From Cryptomeria japonica (taxonomy: Eukaryota > Streptophyta > Pinopsida > Cupressales > Cupressaceae): a DNA stretch of 64,000 bases. Each line of letters opens with the position of its first letter. Position 1 is the stretch's first letter. Below, in pieces: positions 46,746-58,333 of the stretch. The stretch lies in assembly GCF_030272615.1 (NCBI RefSeq), contig NC_081405.1:568665095-568729094 (forward strand), read 5' to 3'. Both the position numbers and the translations under genes were made by a program. The notes under the pieces are model-generated. The model had not been told where the DNA came from, did not search any database, and saw only the letters and a list, made by a program, of their open reading frames with translations.

Positions 46746-49188
46746 ATTTCCTATAACCAAAAAATATTAGGCTTCTAGAACCCCACCAAGTATTCGGATT
46801 TTACTAACTATTAATCTTTTGTGCAGGTTTGGACTAACCCCATTTTTTGTAGGATTTTCAAAAAACTCAAGCTTAGGAAGTAAATTTATTTGTGTTGCTA
46901 ACTTTGTCTTTAAAGTTAGGATAAAATGAATTCACTTTCTTTTCTTGGTTAAAATCAACTTAATTTCAATTTAGGCTCTTAAAATGAATCACATATTTTG
47001 TTAAGGTTTGTAAAAAGAATCTCACTTGTCTATTTAAAAAGAACCACAAACTCCAAACCCAACAAAATTTATTTTTTTGCAAGTTAGGGGCAATTTTTAT
47101 TTTGGTGCTTAAAATCAACAAGACAATTTTCATTTCTTGCATCAAATTAAAAATCACAATCAACACTTCATTTTGGGCAAGGTTAAAAAGAACAAGCCAT
47201 TTGTCCCTTCAAGTTCAATCGATTTACTTCAAAGCAAAATGTGTTCTCAATTTAGTTGACTAGGATTTCAAAGTTCTTAGATTACAAAATATTTCACCTT
47301 GAAAGTTAAAAAGAACACCATGATTGTTGGAGCAACATCTCCAAATAGTTAGATCACATTGCTATAAACTTGGTTAAAAGGAATAAGTGATTTAAGTGTT
47401 TGGCACACTTGTACAAAGCTTGTCAAGTGGTCCTACTTCCAACACACACTATCCTCTCCCTTGGCTTTTGTGGTCCTAGGTGCAAGAGAAAAGTGTTAGT
47501 AACACTCAAAGTTTTATCTTTTTAAGAGAGGCTTGCCAAGAGACACATCACTCTTGGGAATGACCTCACATGGTAAATCCTTCGAGCCGCTATAGAAACC
47601 AGGTGTGAGTGAAAGTTGTAGCCTTGGGTATAGCCGTTCCTATAGTGTAACTTGCCGAAAGGACATATGGGCCCCACCACAAGTTACAAGGCTCTTAAGT
47701 GAGTCATTGTAGAATGAACTTATGTCCAAAAACATTGAACATTACTAGACACCTTTTTATATAGAAGCCCACCCGTTCTATTGATTGAGGATATTTGTGA
47801 GAAGTTTAGTGCAAGAGCATAGATGGTTTTTCTCCCAAGATACTCACCATACATATTTCCTTGAGTAGAACCATAGCTTTTTGAAAGGCTACTTGTAGCT
47901 TGATAAAAGTGGTGACTCCCCCATTATAGGGATAATCTATTTGTTATGCTCATGCAAGACTTAATATATCACATCCTTACCTGCCACGACGGGATTCATA
48001 AGGCATGTAGTACCAAAGTTGAAGAAATATCAAGATGTGGGCTGAAATTATCGTAACTGGCCATTTAACCTTACGGATAAAGTGTGTTTGAAGTGTCTTC
48101 ATTTTGTGTCAGACCAGTGATAAATTGAGATGATTTCAAGCTTTTAGAAAAATATCACAAAAAAATTTGAAAAGGGGTCAAAAAGTTCAAAGATTGGGTT
48201 GATTTAGACCCACACTTATTTGTACGTTTTGAGGCAACATTATTGTGTTTGTGTGCTTTCTCTATTTTCTTGTCAAAGAAAATCAAAACCAATTCAAAAA
48301 AAGGTATTCATCCAACACAAATATTCAAAACCAAACATTTGGAAACAATCAAAACAAAGTGAAAAACTAGATATCAAATTATATGACCATCCTTCACATT
48401 TTGAGAAAGAGGAATCTTCATCAACATATGAATTTGAAGAAAAGACCATTGAGTTCAAAGGTTTTCATCAAAAGAAGGAAATTCAATAGACAAATTTTTA
48501 TCTCACACAGAACCTTCTTGCATCATATGCGTCTATATCTTCAAGGAAAATCCAATGAGTTTGACAAAGATCCCTTGAACAACAGAGCTTTTACTCAGTA
48601 TAGAGCTTTGAGTTATCATAAAAACAAAGGAGGAAAAATCAACCTTGCTTTCTTTCCAAACATTTGCATTACATATAACATAGCTCAAGAAGAACCACCA
48701 ACCCCTAAGCAAGAAGAAGAAGAATTTGTCCCATTTGTAACACAAAGTTTTTATTGAAGTTCACATTCTATCCATTCTCACATTCATACATCATCAATTT
48801 ATTTAAACTCTCAAAACATAAAGAGGTCTTGTCCTAAGTTCTCTTTTAGATATTGCTTGAATCAAAACAACACATCACTTTTTAGAGTGCCTCTACATCT
48901 AGGATAAAATCATCCTAAGAGACATCTCTACCCAGGTTAAAACTATTCTATGAGTGCATCCTCTCATTGCTAGGCAACTTGGTTTGTAACACATCTTAGA
49001 CCTTGCTATAACTTATCATATCAAACATTGTTGACAACACAAATGTCAATTCATAAAAGGACTTTGGTATCATCAAACCTTTAGTGTTAGAGATCCATAT
49101 GCTAAACACTTCACCAAATATTTATCTCTCATTCCATCACCAATTCATAATCACTTTCACCAAACTTCAAAAACAACTTTCAAACAAA
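46746..49188 (+). other. Long leader of element B
   Basis: About 2.4 kb of untranslated sequence between the repeat block and gag. Short ORFs occur at 48220-48489 and 48383-48757, Lys/Phe/Gln-rich with no recognisable domain. They overlap in different frames and look like chance. Long leaders are usual in Tat/Ogre elements. Confidence 0.6.
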
Positions 49189-50805
49189 ATGGCTCAAACC
49201 AGATCAAGGACTAGACAACTAGAACTCGAGGAGGAAGAGGATAAAAATATCAATGAATTCCAAGAAGCCATTGGAGGAAATGCAAATTATGAAAATCTTG
49301 GTACTCCCACTCCCGAAGCAATAGAAAGGGCACAACACAAACCCCTCTTCAATTGACTTTTTGATAAAATCCTCAAAAAGAATGTTGATGCTCATTTTTT
49401 GAGACTTGCTCAAGAGGGATCCAAACTACCATATGATTTTGATACCGCATAATTACGACAAGAATCAGAACACCATAGTCACTATCAGGGTGGAAGAGGT
49501 CGAGATAACTTCAGATATGACCTTAATCAAGGAAATCCACCACCACCACCTCCTCCTCCTAATGACATTGATATGTTGAGGCAACAAGTCAATAATCTAG
49601 TCCAACAACTCCATAGTGGTGTGAAAACTACCCAGTTTTCACTTAATGATATTTGTCTCTATCCCTTTGATAGGACTATACATATGCCACCTTTTCCATG
49701 AGGGTTTGAAACACCTAAGTTCAAAAAGTATCGGGGAAAAGGAGACCCTAGAGATCATGTTAGAGAATTTCACCCAGCTTGCCTAGAAGTGGAATATGAA
49801 GACACATATCTAATGCACCTCTTTCCTCAGATTTTGGGAGGGACAACCACACAATGGTTTTCCCAATTAACAAGTGAGATTAGGAAGTTCGAAGAACTGG
49901 TCCAAAAGTTCATCGCACATTATTCATACAACATAGAATATGATGTTACCATGGAAGATCTGTGTAATACCAAGCAAAAACTAGGGAAGCCATTTTCAGT
50001 TTTCCTGCAACAGTGGAGACAACTATCTAGTAGACGTTCTCTTCATCTACCTAAACGAGAGCTAGTGGAAATATTTATTTCCAACTTAAACAATGAAATG
50101 GAATTCCACCTAGACATGAAGGGCACACAATCCTTTGCTGACATGATCACCTAGGGGTTAAAATGTGAATGGGCCCTCATTAAAAAGGGACTTATCAAGA
50201 TATATAATGAACCCAAAGATGGCCCTCACCCGCACTTTAATAGTGATAAACCCAACTTCTAGAATAAAAACAAAAAAATTGTCAATGATGGGGTTGTAGA
50301 TGCAAGGACTATAAAGAGTGCACAACCTATGGTCCGATTTGTGGGGCAAAATCCCCCTCCTAAAAGCAACACTGTGGCTCCTTTGCAAAATCAAGGATGC
50401 AATGCACCACAAGAGGAACCGAGACAACGATAGTAAAATTATAAACCAAAATGTTCATACACTCCCTTAGGGGAACCTATTGAAATAGTGTTACGTCAAT
50501 TAGTCTCTTCAAATCTGGTGACCTTACCAAAGACATCAAATTATGAACCTCAGGTCAAACCTCCATGGTGGAGAGATAATGAACATTGCGCATTATATCA
50601 AGGGAAAGGGCATAAAACACGCAACTGTCATAGACTGAAAGATCTTATTCAAGATCTTATTGATCGAGGTGAAATTAAAATCAAAGGAAATGACCCAAAG
50701 ACCTCAAATATTGATCATCTCATGTTTAAGAATCCGCTTCCATCACAAGATGAAAGGGGTCCTTCCACTTTAGGGCGAAAGATAGATACAACTGATTGTA
50801 CGTGA
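49189..50805 (+). pseudogene. Gag and nucleocapsid of element B
   Basis: The frame starts at the ATG at 49189 (MAQTRSRTRQLE). A polyproline run encodes PPPPPPPPNDID near 49540. The capsid domain follows with KYRGKGDPRDHVREF, TTQWFSQL, EELVQKFIAHYS and FLQQWRQLS, a classic retrotransposon gag domain. A knuckle-like segment CALYQGKGHKTRNCHRL lies near 50590-50640. Stops lie near 49354, 49450, 49700, 50155 and 50261. All segments share one frame. It would form particles and bind RNA. Confidence 0.85.
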
Positions 50806-51600
50806 GCCACCTATAATTACACTATGAATCACATATATGATGCCAATGAACAAATTGCAACCGTTACCATCAAAGATCCAAACCATACTTGCAATGTTGT
50901 TACACATCATAGAAAGATCATCATTAAAGAAGCTCCACAAGGAACAACATCCATCCCAAAGTAGTATAATCTTGTGGAATAGTTAGATAAGATGCTCTCA
51001 CTTATATCCATTTTAGAGCTTTTGTGCCCATCCCCATCTCATAAAACAATCTTGGATCAATCTATCCAAGAGGTGTCAGTCCCTGCCAATCTAAACACAA
51101 ATAAATTTCAAGCTATGGTTGGTAATCTAAGGTCATCACCATGTCTCACATTCTCTGAAAGTGACAATACATCCTTTCAACAACCTCATAATTCCTCACT
51201 CCATATTGAAAGATTTATCAACCAACACAAGATCAAGAAAGTCTTGATTGACAATGGAGTAGGCCTAAATATATGTACATTACAATTGGTCACAACATTG
51301 AGATATGCAGTTGAATCAGTCGATCCCCACAAAAAGATAACCATAAAAGCCTATGATGATGTAGAGCGTTCTTCAAAAGGAGCAGTTGTGTTACCAATTT
51401 GAGTGGGCCCAGTGGTGAAGCACATCATATGTCAAGTTTGAGACCTTCCTCTATCATATAATTTGCTATTAGGAAGACCTTAGATACATGCCATGCAAGC
51501 TATTCCATCTGCCTATCACCAATATATCAATTTTCCTCATAACGGTGTAAAAATTACAATCCTGGGTGATGCCAATCCATTTGCATATTGTAACAATATC
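50806..51600 (+). pseudogene. Protease region of element B
   Basis: This region is in frame with gag. The active-site segment reads VLIDNGVGLNICTL, with codon 51253-51255 AAT (Asn) where retropepsins have Ser or Thr, so the Asp-Ser-Gly triad is broken by one change. The downstream LLLGRP motif marks the second half of the fold. The copy is inactive. Confidence 0.75.
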
Positions 51601-53400
51601 AACCATTAGCCAGTGATTACTGTTCCCAGCAGCAGAGAAGCTATCCCATCCACATCATATGTTAGTCCAGCCTCTCTTTCTAGTTCAACCACCACTATAC
51701 CAAAGCAAGAGAAGCTAAAAATGAAAATGGCAGACGAAGGTCCTGGGGAATACAATCTAAGCCAACTCTTTTATGTTGGGCAACTACCCACTTCCCCTAG
51801 AACTCATGGTAAGCTTGGAAGGTTACTTCAAGCACTATTGGTCAAACCAAGATGTACTTTGGCACCTTCTATCCTTGGAAGGAGTCAGGAAGAGGAGACC
51901 AGAGATGAGGACTTAGTAGAATGGATCTATAAAGACCCTATCACCATGGAAATTCCACAAGCTAAGCTTCCCATAGATCAATATGGAAAAGGAATTACCA
52001 TTATGCAAAGAATGGGCTACAATGGTTAGAGTTCTTTGGGACATTGCAAGAAAGGATGACATGAGTCGTTGCAGCCTGAATTAAAGCCTAAAGATAACAC
52101 TGGATTAGGCTTTCAAAAAGAGACTCTTCCTAAGCTCAGATTCAAAGGGAAACCCAACAAACCTCTATATCAACCTAATACTCTAAAGAGGCCACCCTTG
52201 ATTATATCAATAGCACCAAGAACCACACCAACTAGCCTAATAAAGCTGCAAATCCCATCAATACCATCCACAACACCAATCATATGACCAATCAAACCAA
52301 CAACCCCACCAGCAGCAGAAACCGCATCAACAACACCATTAGCAGTATCAGAACCCCAAGTAGTATCGACAACACTGATAATTCCATCAGAAACAATAGA
52401 TTCAACAACACTGATACTCCCAGTATCAGATTCACTGATCCCAATAATCCTTCCCACAACACCAACCATTCCATCTCCAAAGGTACATCAGCCGATTATG
52501 CCTGCAATTTTTAACTCAAAAGATATCCTGGCTTAGTATAGTAATCAGATACTAGAAAGCAACTCAAAGACCGACACACATGAGTGGCAATTTGATTTTG
52601 TACATCTCAATACTTCAGATGAGGAAGATGCCTCTCCACCTCCACCTCAGAAAGAAATCCCTATTTATGGAGAAGCATAGATTAAAACCTCTTGGGTTCC
52701 TGAACTGGAAACACCTTCCATTGACCCCACGTCACATCCTACGCCTGTTCTGATAGGGAGAGTACCATCAACAACCTCTACCACAATGTCTTAACCCTCA
52801 ATGACACATCTTATGAACTTAACCTGATCGATGAGGTAATGCCCATTATCCATCCTTAACACATCGAATGAAACCAATCTAATCCCCCATGCCTTGAACA
52901 ATTCCAAAACAATGAGGTGATCACTGACTTTTGGAACTATGGGATAACATACCAAGCAGGGATCACAAAGCTAGATTCGCCATTGAGCTTAATAGAGAAA
53001 CATACTTTGGGGTGGATGCCAAACCTTTCAACTAGAAAAATATCACAATATAACATGGATTTTATAGTGAAAACCACATTGTAGCACTATTTGATCCCCA
53101 AAAAGTAAAAAGAAAGATCCAATGGTGAAAACCTCTCTGAGGTGCATATGGATGAAAGGTTTGACATCCTCTCCTCTAGTGCAAATCAGGAACAATCAAC
53201 TATCCTCATTGAGGAAACGAAAGAATTCAATGTGGGGACCCCTGAGACTCCTCACCGCATACATTTGGCATCTCTTTTAACTCCAAAGGAACAACCTAAG
53301 TTTGTAGAATTATTCTAGAAGCATTAGATCAACTTTGCATGGTCATATGTAGACATGCCTGGTCTAGATCCTGATTTGGTCATGCATCACCTCACCGTGG
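51601..53400 (+). pseudogene. Protease-RT linker of element B
   Basis: About 1.8 kb of spacer in the pol frame. It includes an open block at 51613-52029 (EYNLSQLFYVGQLPTS) and a Pro/Thr/Ser-rich low-complexity run at 52190-52500 built on accaacaacacca-like repeats. Beyond about 52780 it is badly decayed and shifts frame. No domain is recognised. Confidence 0.6.
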
Positions 53401-54190
53401 CAGAAAGAGCTAAACCAGTAAAATAGAAACTTCACAAGATGCACCCCCAGATTGTGGTACTAGTCAAAGCAGAACTTAAGAAACTCCTGGATGTTGGTTT
53501 TATTAGACCAATTGATTATGCAGACTGGATATCCAACATTTTACTGGTCGACAAACCAAATGGGGACATCCATATCTGTACTGACTTCAGAGATCTAAAA
53601 AAAGTATGTCCTAAAGATGACTTTCCCCTACCAAACATTGACATGATTATGGACGTAACAATAAGACATGCCATGCTTTCTCTTATGGATGGCTTTTTAG
53701 GGTACAACCAGATAAAGATCGCTCTAGAGGATCAACATAAGAGTGCCTTCACATGTCCATGGGGAACATATTGTTGGAATGTAATGCCTTTTGGTCTAAA
53801 GAATGCAGGGGCGACCTATAAAAGAGCTATGACCACCATCTTTCACAATATGATGCATACCATAATGGAGGATTATGTCGATGACTTATTGGCAAAATCA
53901 TTAACAAGAGAAGGTCATCTAGAAATATTAGATAAAATCTTTGACAGACTAGAACAATATCATGGTCGACTCAACCCAAAGAAATGTTTCTTTGGAGTAA
54001 CCTAAGGGAAGCTTCTAGGATACATTGTCTCAAGAAAAGGCATTGAGGTCGACCCAGCAAAGGTTAAAGCAATCATGGACATGCCACATCCAAGGAACAT
54101 CAGTCATCTAAGGACATTACAAGGGAAGCTACAATCCATTTGAAGATTCATTGCATAACTAGCAGATAAGTGTCATCCCTTTACACATCT
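53401..54190 (+). pseudogene. Reverse transcriptase of element B
   Basis: RT motifs appear in order: ICTDFRDLKKVCPKD, LSLMDGFLGYNQI, VMPFGLKNAGATYKRA and the catalytic MEDYVDDLLAKS. The tail follows after one stop at 54003 (LLGYIVSRKGIEVDP). Best open block 53439-54005. Confidence 0.9.
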
Positions 54191-54700
54191 ATTACACAAA
54201 AACATCCACTTTCAATGGGATGCCAGATGCCAGCAAGAATTCCAAATGCTTAAGGATTATCTCATGAGTACACCATTATTGATCCCACTAGATCCAAGTA
54301 GACCTCTATTGCTCTATATTTCAACTACTAATATAGCATTGGGAGTACTACTGGCATAACATAATGCAGAAGGGAAAGAGTGTTCTCTATACTATATCTC
54401 TCACACACTAGTCGGCTATGAACTCATTTACACATCTATTGAGTGAGCTTGCCTAGCAGAAATCTTGGCAGCCACAAAACTGAGGCACTACCTATTGACA
54501 CATAAAGTACAACTCATTGCTAAGATCAATCCACTAAAGTTCCTACTCAACAAAGTAGCATTGATAGGCTTCTTGGCCAAATGGGTGATGATTTTGAGTG
54601 AATTTGACATCAAGTATGTGGACCGTAAGGCTATTAAAGGCTAAGTTATTGTAGATCAGTTGGCCGATGCACCCCTCATGGGTGATCATCCTCTTGTTTC
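54191..54700 (+). pseudogene. Gypsy-type RNase H of element B
   Basis: The block follows RT (FQWDARCQQEF, then LLLYISTTNIALGVLLA and KLRHYLLTH). The usual first catalytic Asp (TDAS) is replaced by STTN, so this RNase H would be inactive, like the equivalent domain of element A. It may serve only as a connection domain. Confidence 0.7.
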
Positions 54701-54739
54701 CAATTTTCTAGATGAAGAGATATTCATGATCACAACAAC

Positions 54740-55139
54740 ACAACCATGAAAGCTCTACTTTGATGGTTCAGATACTAGGCATGGCTTAGGGGAAAGCATT
54801 GTATTTATCACACCTCAAGGTGATAGCATCCCAAAATCTTACAGGCTAAATTTTCCATGTACAAACAACATAGCAGAATATGAGGCCCTAATCACCAGAC
54901 TCCGACTAGCCATACAATGGAAACTGAAAGACCTACAGATATATGGTGACTCCCAGTTGGTCATCCAACAAGTCACATACGAATATCAGACCAAGGATAA
55001 TAAGCTCATGTTATACAAATAAATGGTGGACAGTTTAAAAGCATCATTTGCAACTATCACCTTTAAGTACATACCTAGAGATCATAATCAAGCTGCCGAT
55101 GCTATGACTACCATTGTATCTCTCCTAGATCTTCTATAG
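54740..55139 (+). pseudogene. Archaeal-type RNase H of element B, after the gypsy RNase H
   Basis: The catalytic acids are present: LYFDGSD, NIAEYEALI, IYGDSQLV and HNQAADAM. Two point stops occur (near 54748 and 55019). This is the order known for Tat/Ogre elements (RT, gypsy RNase H, archaeal RNase H, integrase) and differs from element A. The frame runs on to 55340 as a tether before integrase. Confidence 0.85.
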
Positions 55140-55340
55140 AATTCAACATGCTATGAGTTCTTGGTAGAACAACTTTGGATTCCCACTTATGATATCCCTA
55201 AATTCGAGATGATATGTCACCTTATCAATTTTGAATCTCCATGGTATGGTGAGTTCTACACCTACCTACGCGATCACACACTTTCTCCCAACCAATCGAA
55301 TAACCAATGCAAAACTTTCATTCGCCAAACCACTCGATAC

Positions 55341-56329
55341 TGTTGGTATTTTGGTATGGTTTTTTCATTGATGTCAACACCTATCAATACTTATCAACTC
55401 TGGCACTTTAGAGAAATGGTTATGTTCACCGGCAAGCAAGTGACTTTATGCATAGTCACCAATATCTGGAACATTGGTAGGATATATTGTTTACCGACAC
55501 TTGGAATGACATGGAAAACATTTGGTATATTCGTATTTGCATATTTGTTGTTACTGGCAAATAGGTCCAGGTTATGCACCAACAGGCTTATCTATTCCAG
55601 AGCATGACACACTTTAGAGATGATTTTGTTATTATTGTAAATGCATTAAGCCGACATGTTGAATTGGATATTGCATCAGTTATTGATTTACTTATAATTA
55701 TTTTATTGTTAAATATTTTAGAGCCGACCTACTAAAATTGGTCTTAGGTTATGGTATATATGTAAGATTGATAGGCAATTGGGAAAAATAATTATAAGAA
55801 GGTTTATGTGAGAATAAGCAGAGCTATACACGCATACATCATTTAAGGTGAATTAAGGTTTTTGTAAAGGCATATCAGAACTAAACCAGTACTGAATCCA
55901 ACATATGAAGATGCTATTTTGAGCAGTACATCATTATTTGATTTAACCATCCAATTGTATTCATTGTGACTCCTATTTGTGTTAAGGCAGTGAGCTCTAG
56001 GCGCTTGGCCTTTCTGCATGTGCAGACCCCATTTGTATACACATACTATCTGTAGTAGTATCATCTGATTGTGGGTAAGGTTTCCCACTGTGGTTTTTCC
56101 CCTTACAGGGTTTCCACATACAAGCATTGGTGTTATGTGTAGTGGATATTATTGTCTTTCTATTTCATCCATTAATCTTTACCGATACTATAATTAACTG
56201 ATAAACTGTCTACCAACATAAAGTCTGATTTACCAGTATTAAGCATTAAGGTTGGTTAAGTTGTTTTGGGTTTGAATTTATTAGACAACTGATTCACCCC
56301 CTCATCTCAGTTGTCTCTGGGACCTAACA
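55341..56329 (+). repeat. 5' LTR of element C (989 bp)
   Basis: The ends are TGTTGGTATTTTGG and GACCTAACA. A tatatatgtaag TATA-like box lies near 55755. It carries the conserved tgtggtttttcccc and gggtttccacat pair at 56090-56120. It lacks about 60 bases that are present in the 3' copy at 61088-61148. Confidence 0.92.
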
Positions 56330-56331
56330 AT

Positions 56332-56343
56332 TGGTATCAGAGC
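56332..56343 (+). other. Primer-binding site of element C (initiator Met)
   Basis: A perfect TGGTATCAGAGC two bases after the LTR end, the standard plant copia primer site. Confidence 0.9.
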
Positions 56344-56386
56344 CTAGTTCTCTTTTTATAGAAGTTTAACAGCTTGAGGAGATCCA

Positions 56387-58333
56387 ATGTCTACTAACTA
56401 TTTCATGAAGGATAGTCCTAAACTTGATGGAACCAACTATGGTATATGGAAGATCAGAATGGAGACACATCTAAATTTCATTGGAAAGGACATTTAGGAT
56501 GTTACAAAGAATGGCTACATTTCTCCTACTCAAAGTTAGCCTAATCCACCTACCTTAGGAAAATATGAAGAAAATGATTGCAAGGCAAGAGAAGCACTTT
56601 TGAGCGTATTATCAGATCGGCAAATCATGGGATTATTAGATAGGTCTACTACTAAAGCTATTTGGGATCATTTATAAACATTGAATGAAAGAGATTCCAT
56701 AGTCAAAATTGCAAAACTTGAAAGCTTCCGGGTCAGGTATGGAAATCTGAAAATGGAAGAAGATGAAAGGATTTATGCTTTTATGAAAAGAGTAAATGAA
56801 ATTGTTTTAGGTATTAAATGTTGTGGAGGAACCTTAAGTGAAGATGAAATTGTTTCAAAAGTTTTAAGAGGATTTCCACCGGCATATAAAATGAAAGTTA
56901 TTGCTATAAATGAATTGAGAACAATGCCTAATACATCATTAACTAGGGATACATTGATTGGAAAACTTTTAGCTTTTGAAATTGAGGAATTTGGTCATGT
57001 TGATACTATAAAGATAGATTTATCCTTTAAAACATCAACATCATCTGCACCATCTTTTGACAAATCTGATTGGAAAGCCTTTTATGCAAGAGAACTTGAG
57101 GAAAGCAGGAGAGAAAATGAAGAACTTGAAGAATTTGAAGCACTATTTGCAAGGAAAATGCCTAAAGTTCCAGTTGGAAGTAAGTATGGAGGCAAAGCAC
57201 CCTTTAAATGCTTTAACTATAATAAGATTGGTCATATGGATTCAGGATGCCCTGATAGACATGCTAGACTAAGAGAAGAAGCTAGAAGGACATACAAGCC
57301 TAACCCTGAATATCAGAGATACAGATTTAAGAAGAATAAAGATAAGTCTTGCTATCTTGCTGATGAAGGAGTCACTGATGATTCTGATGAAGATCCGATA
57401 GACAATAGATGGGTTTTTGTTGTTATAATAGAAGATCAACCGACACTTACTGTTCAATCAGTAGAGCAGGCCCTAGTAGCTAAAGTTGAAGTTAAGGATG
57501 AATGGATCATTGATTCAGGATGTTTAGATCATATGACTGGTGATAAAGGTAAATTCTTGAACTTTCAGGAATATAATGGAGGTCTGGTAAGATTTGGAGA
57601 TGATAAATCTTGTTTGATCAAAGGAAAAGGTATTATATCTCTTGATGGTAAGCATAATACTGACAATATTTACTATGTAGAAGGTTTAAAGCATAATCTT
57701 TTGAGTGTTGGTCAATTAGTTGAGAAACAATTTTAGTTACAATTCAAGAATGGAAAATGCAAAATTATGAACAGAACTGGTTTGGAAATTGCAACCGGTA
57801 ATCAAACTAGAGGAAATATCTTTCATTTAAATAACAGTGAAAAGACATGCTTGATTGCACACATTGATGAAAGTTGGCTATGGCATAAGAGACTCTGTCA
57901 TGTAAATTTTGACTGCATGGTAAAAATCAGTACTACTAAGGCACATAGAGATTTACCTAAGATTGTTAAACCTCACAATCCGGTATGTAAGGAATCTTAA
58001 TTTGGAAAACAAGTTAGAGCATCTTTTAAAAGTATTCCAGAAAAATCCAATAATGCTCTTGAATTAATTCACACTGATTTATGTGGTCCAGCTAGAACTA
58101 AAAGCTTACAAGGTGATAGGTATTTCATGCTAATCATTGATGACTATTCTAGAATGTGTTGGGTTACTTTTCTCAGTGAAAAATCAGAAGCTCTTGGGAA
58201 GTTCAAACTATTCAAAGCAATGGTAGAAAATAAAACCGGTAAGAAAATCAAATGTCTGAGATCAGATCAAGGAGTTGAATTCACATCCAAGAAATTTAAT
58301 ACATTCTGTGAAGTGAATGGAATCAGAAGATAG
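56387..58333 (+). pseudogene. Gag, protease and integrase (first part) of element C
   Basis: One frame starts at the ATG at 56387 (MSTNYFMKDSPKLDGTNYG, a copia gag start). Stops lie near 56495, 56537, 56675, 57734, 57998 and 58331. The gag helices (YAFMKRVNEIV, ILRGFPP-like VLRGFPPAYK) precede a knuckle whose second Cys is Tyr (CFNYNKIGHMDSGC). The protease active site is IIDSGCLDHMTG. The integrase zinc region has WHKRLCHVNF and CKES, the last Cys lost. The catalytic Asp residues are in HTDLCGP and RSDQGVEF. Confidence 0.88.

Larger units (their letters stand above)
44847..55340 (+). mobile_element. Element B: Tat/Ogre-like gypsy element, 5' part
   Basis: It is made up of the LTR 44847-46310, a primer site at 46316, a long leader, then gag, protease, RT, gypsy RNase H and archaeal RNase H, all on the plus strand. 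It is interrupted at 55340 by copia element C just before integrase. The 3' portion should lie beyond the window. gag and protease share a frame; a decayed stretch at about 52780-53400 shifts the frame before RT, which then stays open in one frame to the break. Confidence 0.88.

Noticed and set aside
48220-48757. Two overlapping ORFs in the leader of element B
   Set aside because: They overlap in different frames, are Lys/Gln/Phe-rich and have no domain. More likely untranslated leader.
52170-52480. Minus-strand Val/Gly/Ile-rich ORFs
   Set aside because: They are the reverse of the accaacaacacca low-complexity run in the element B linker.
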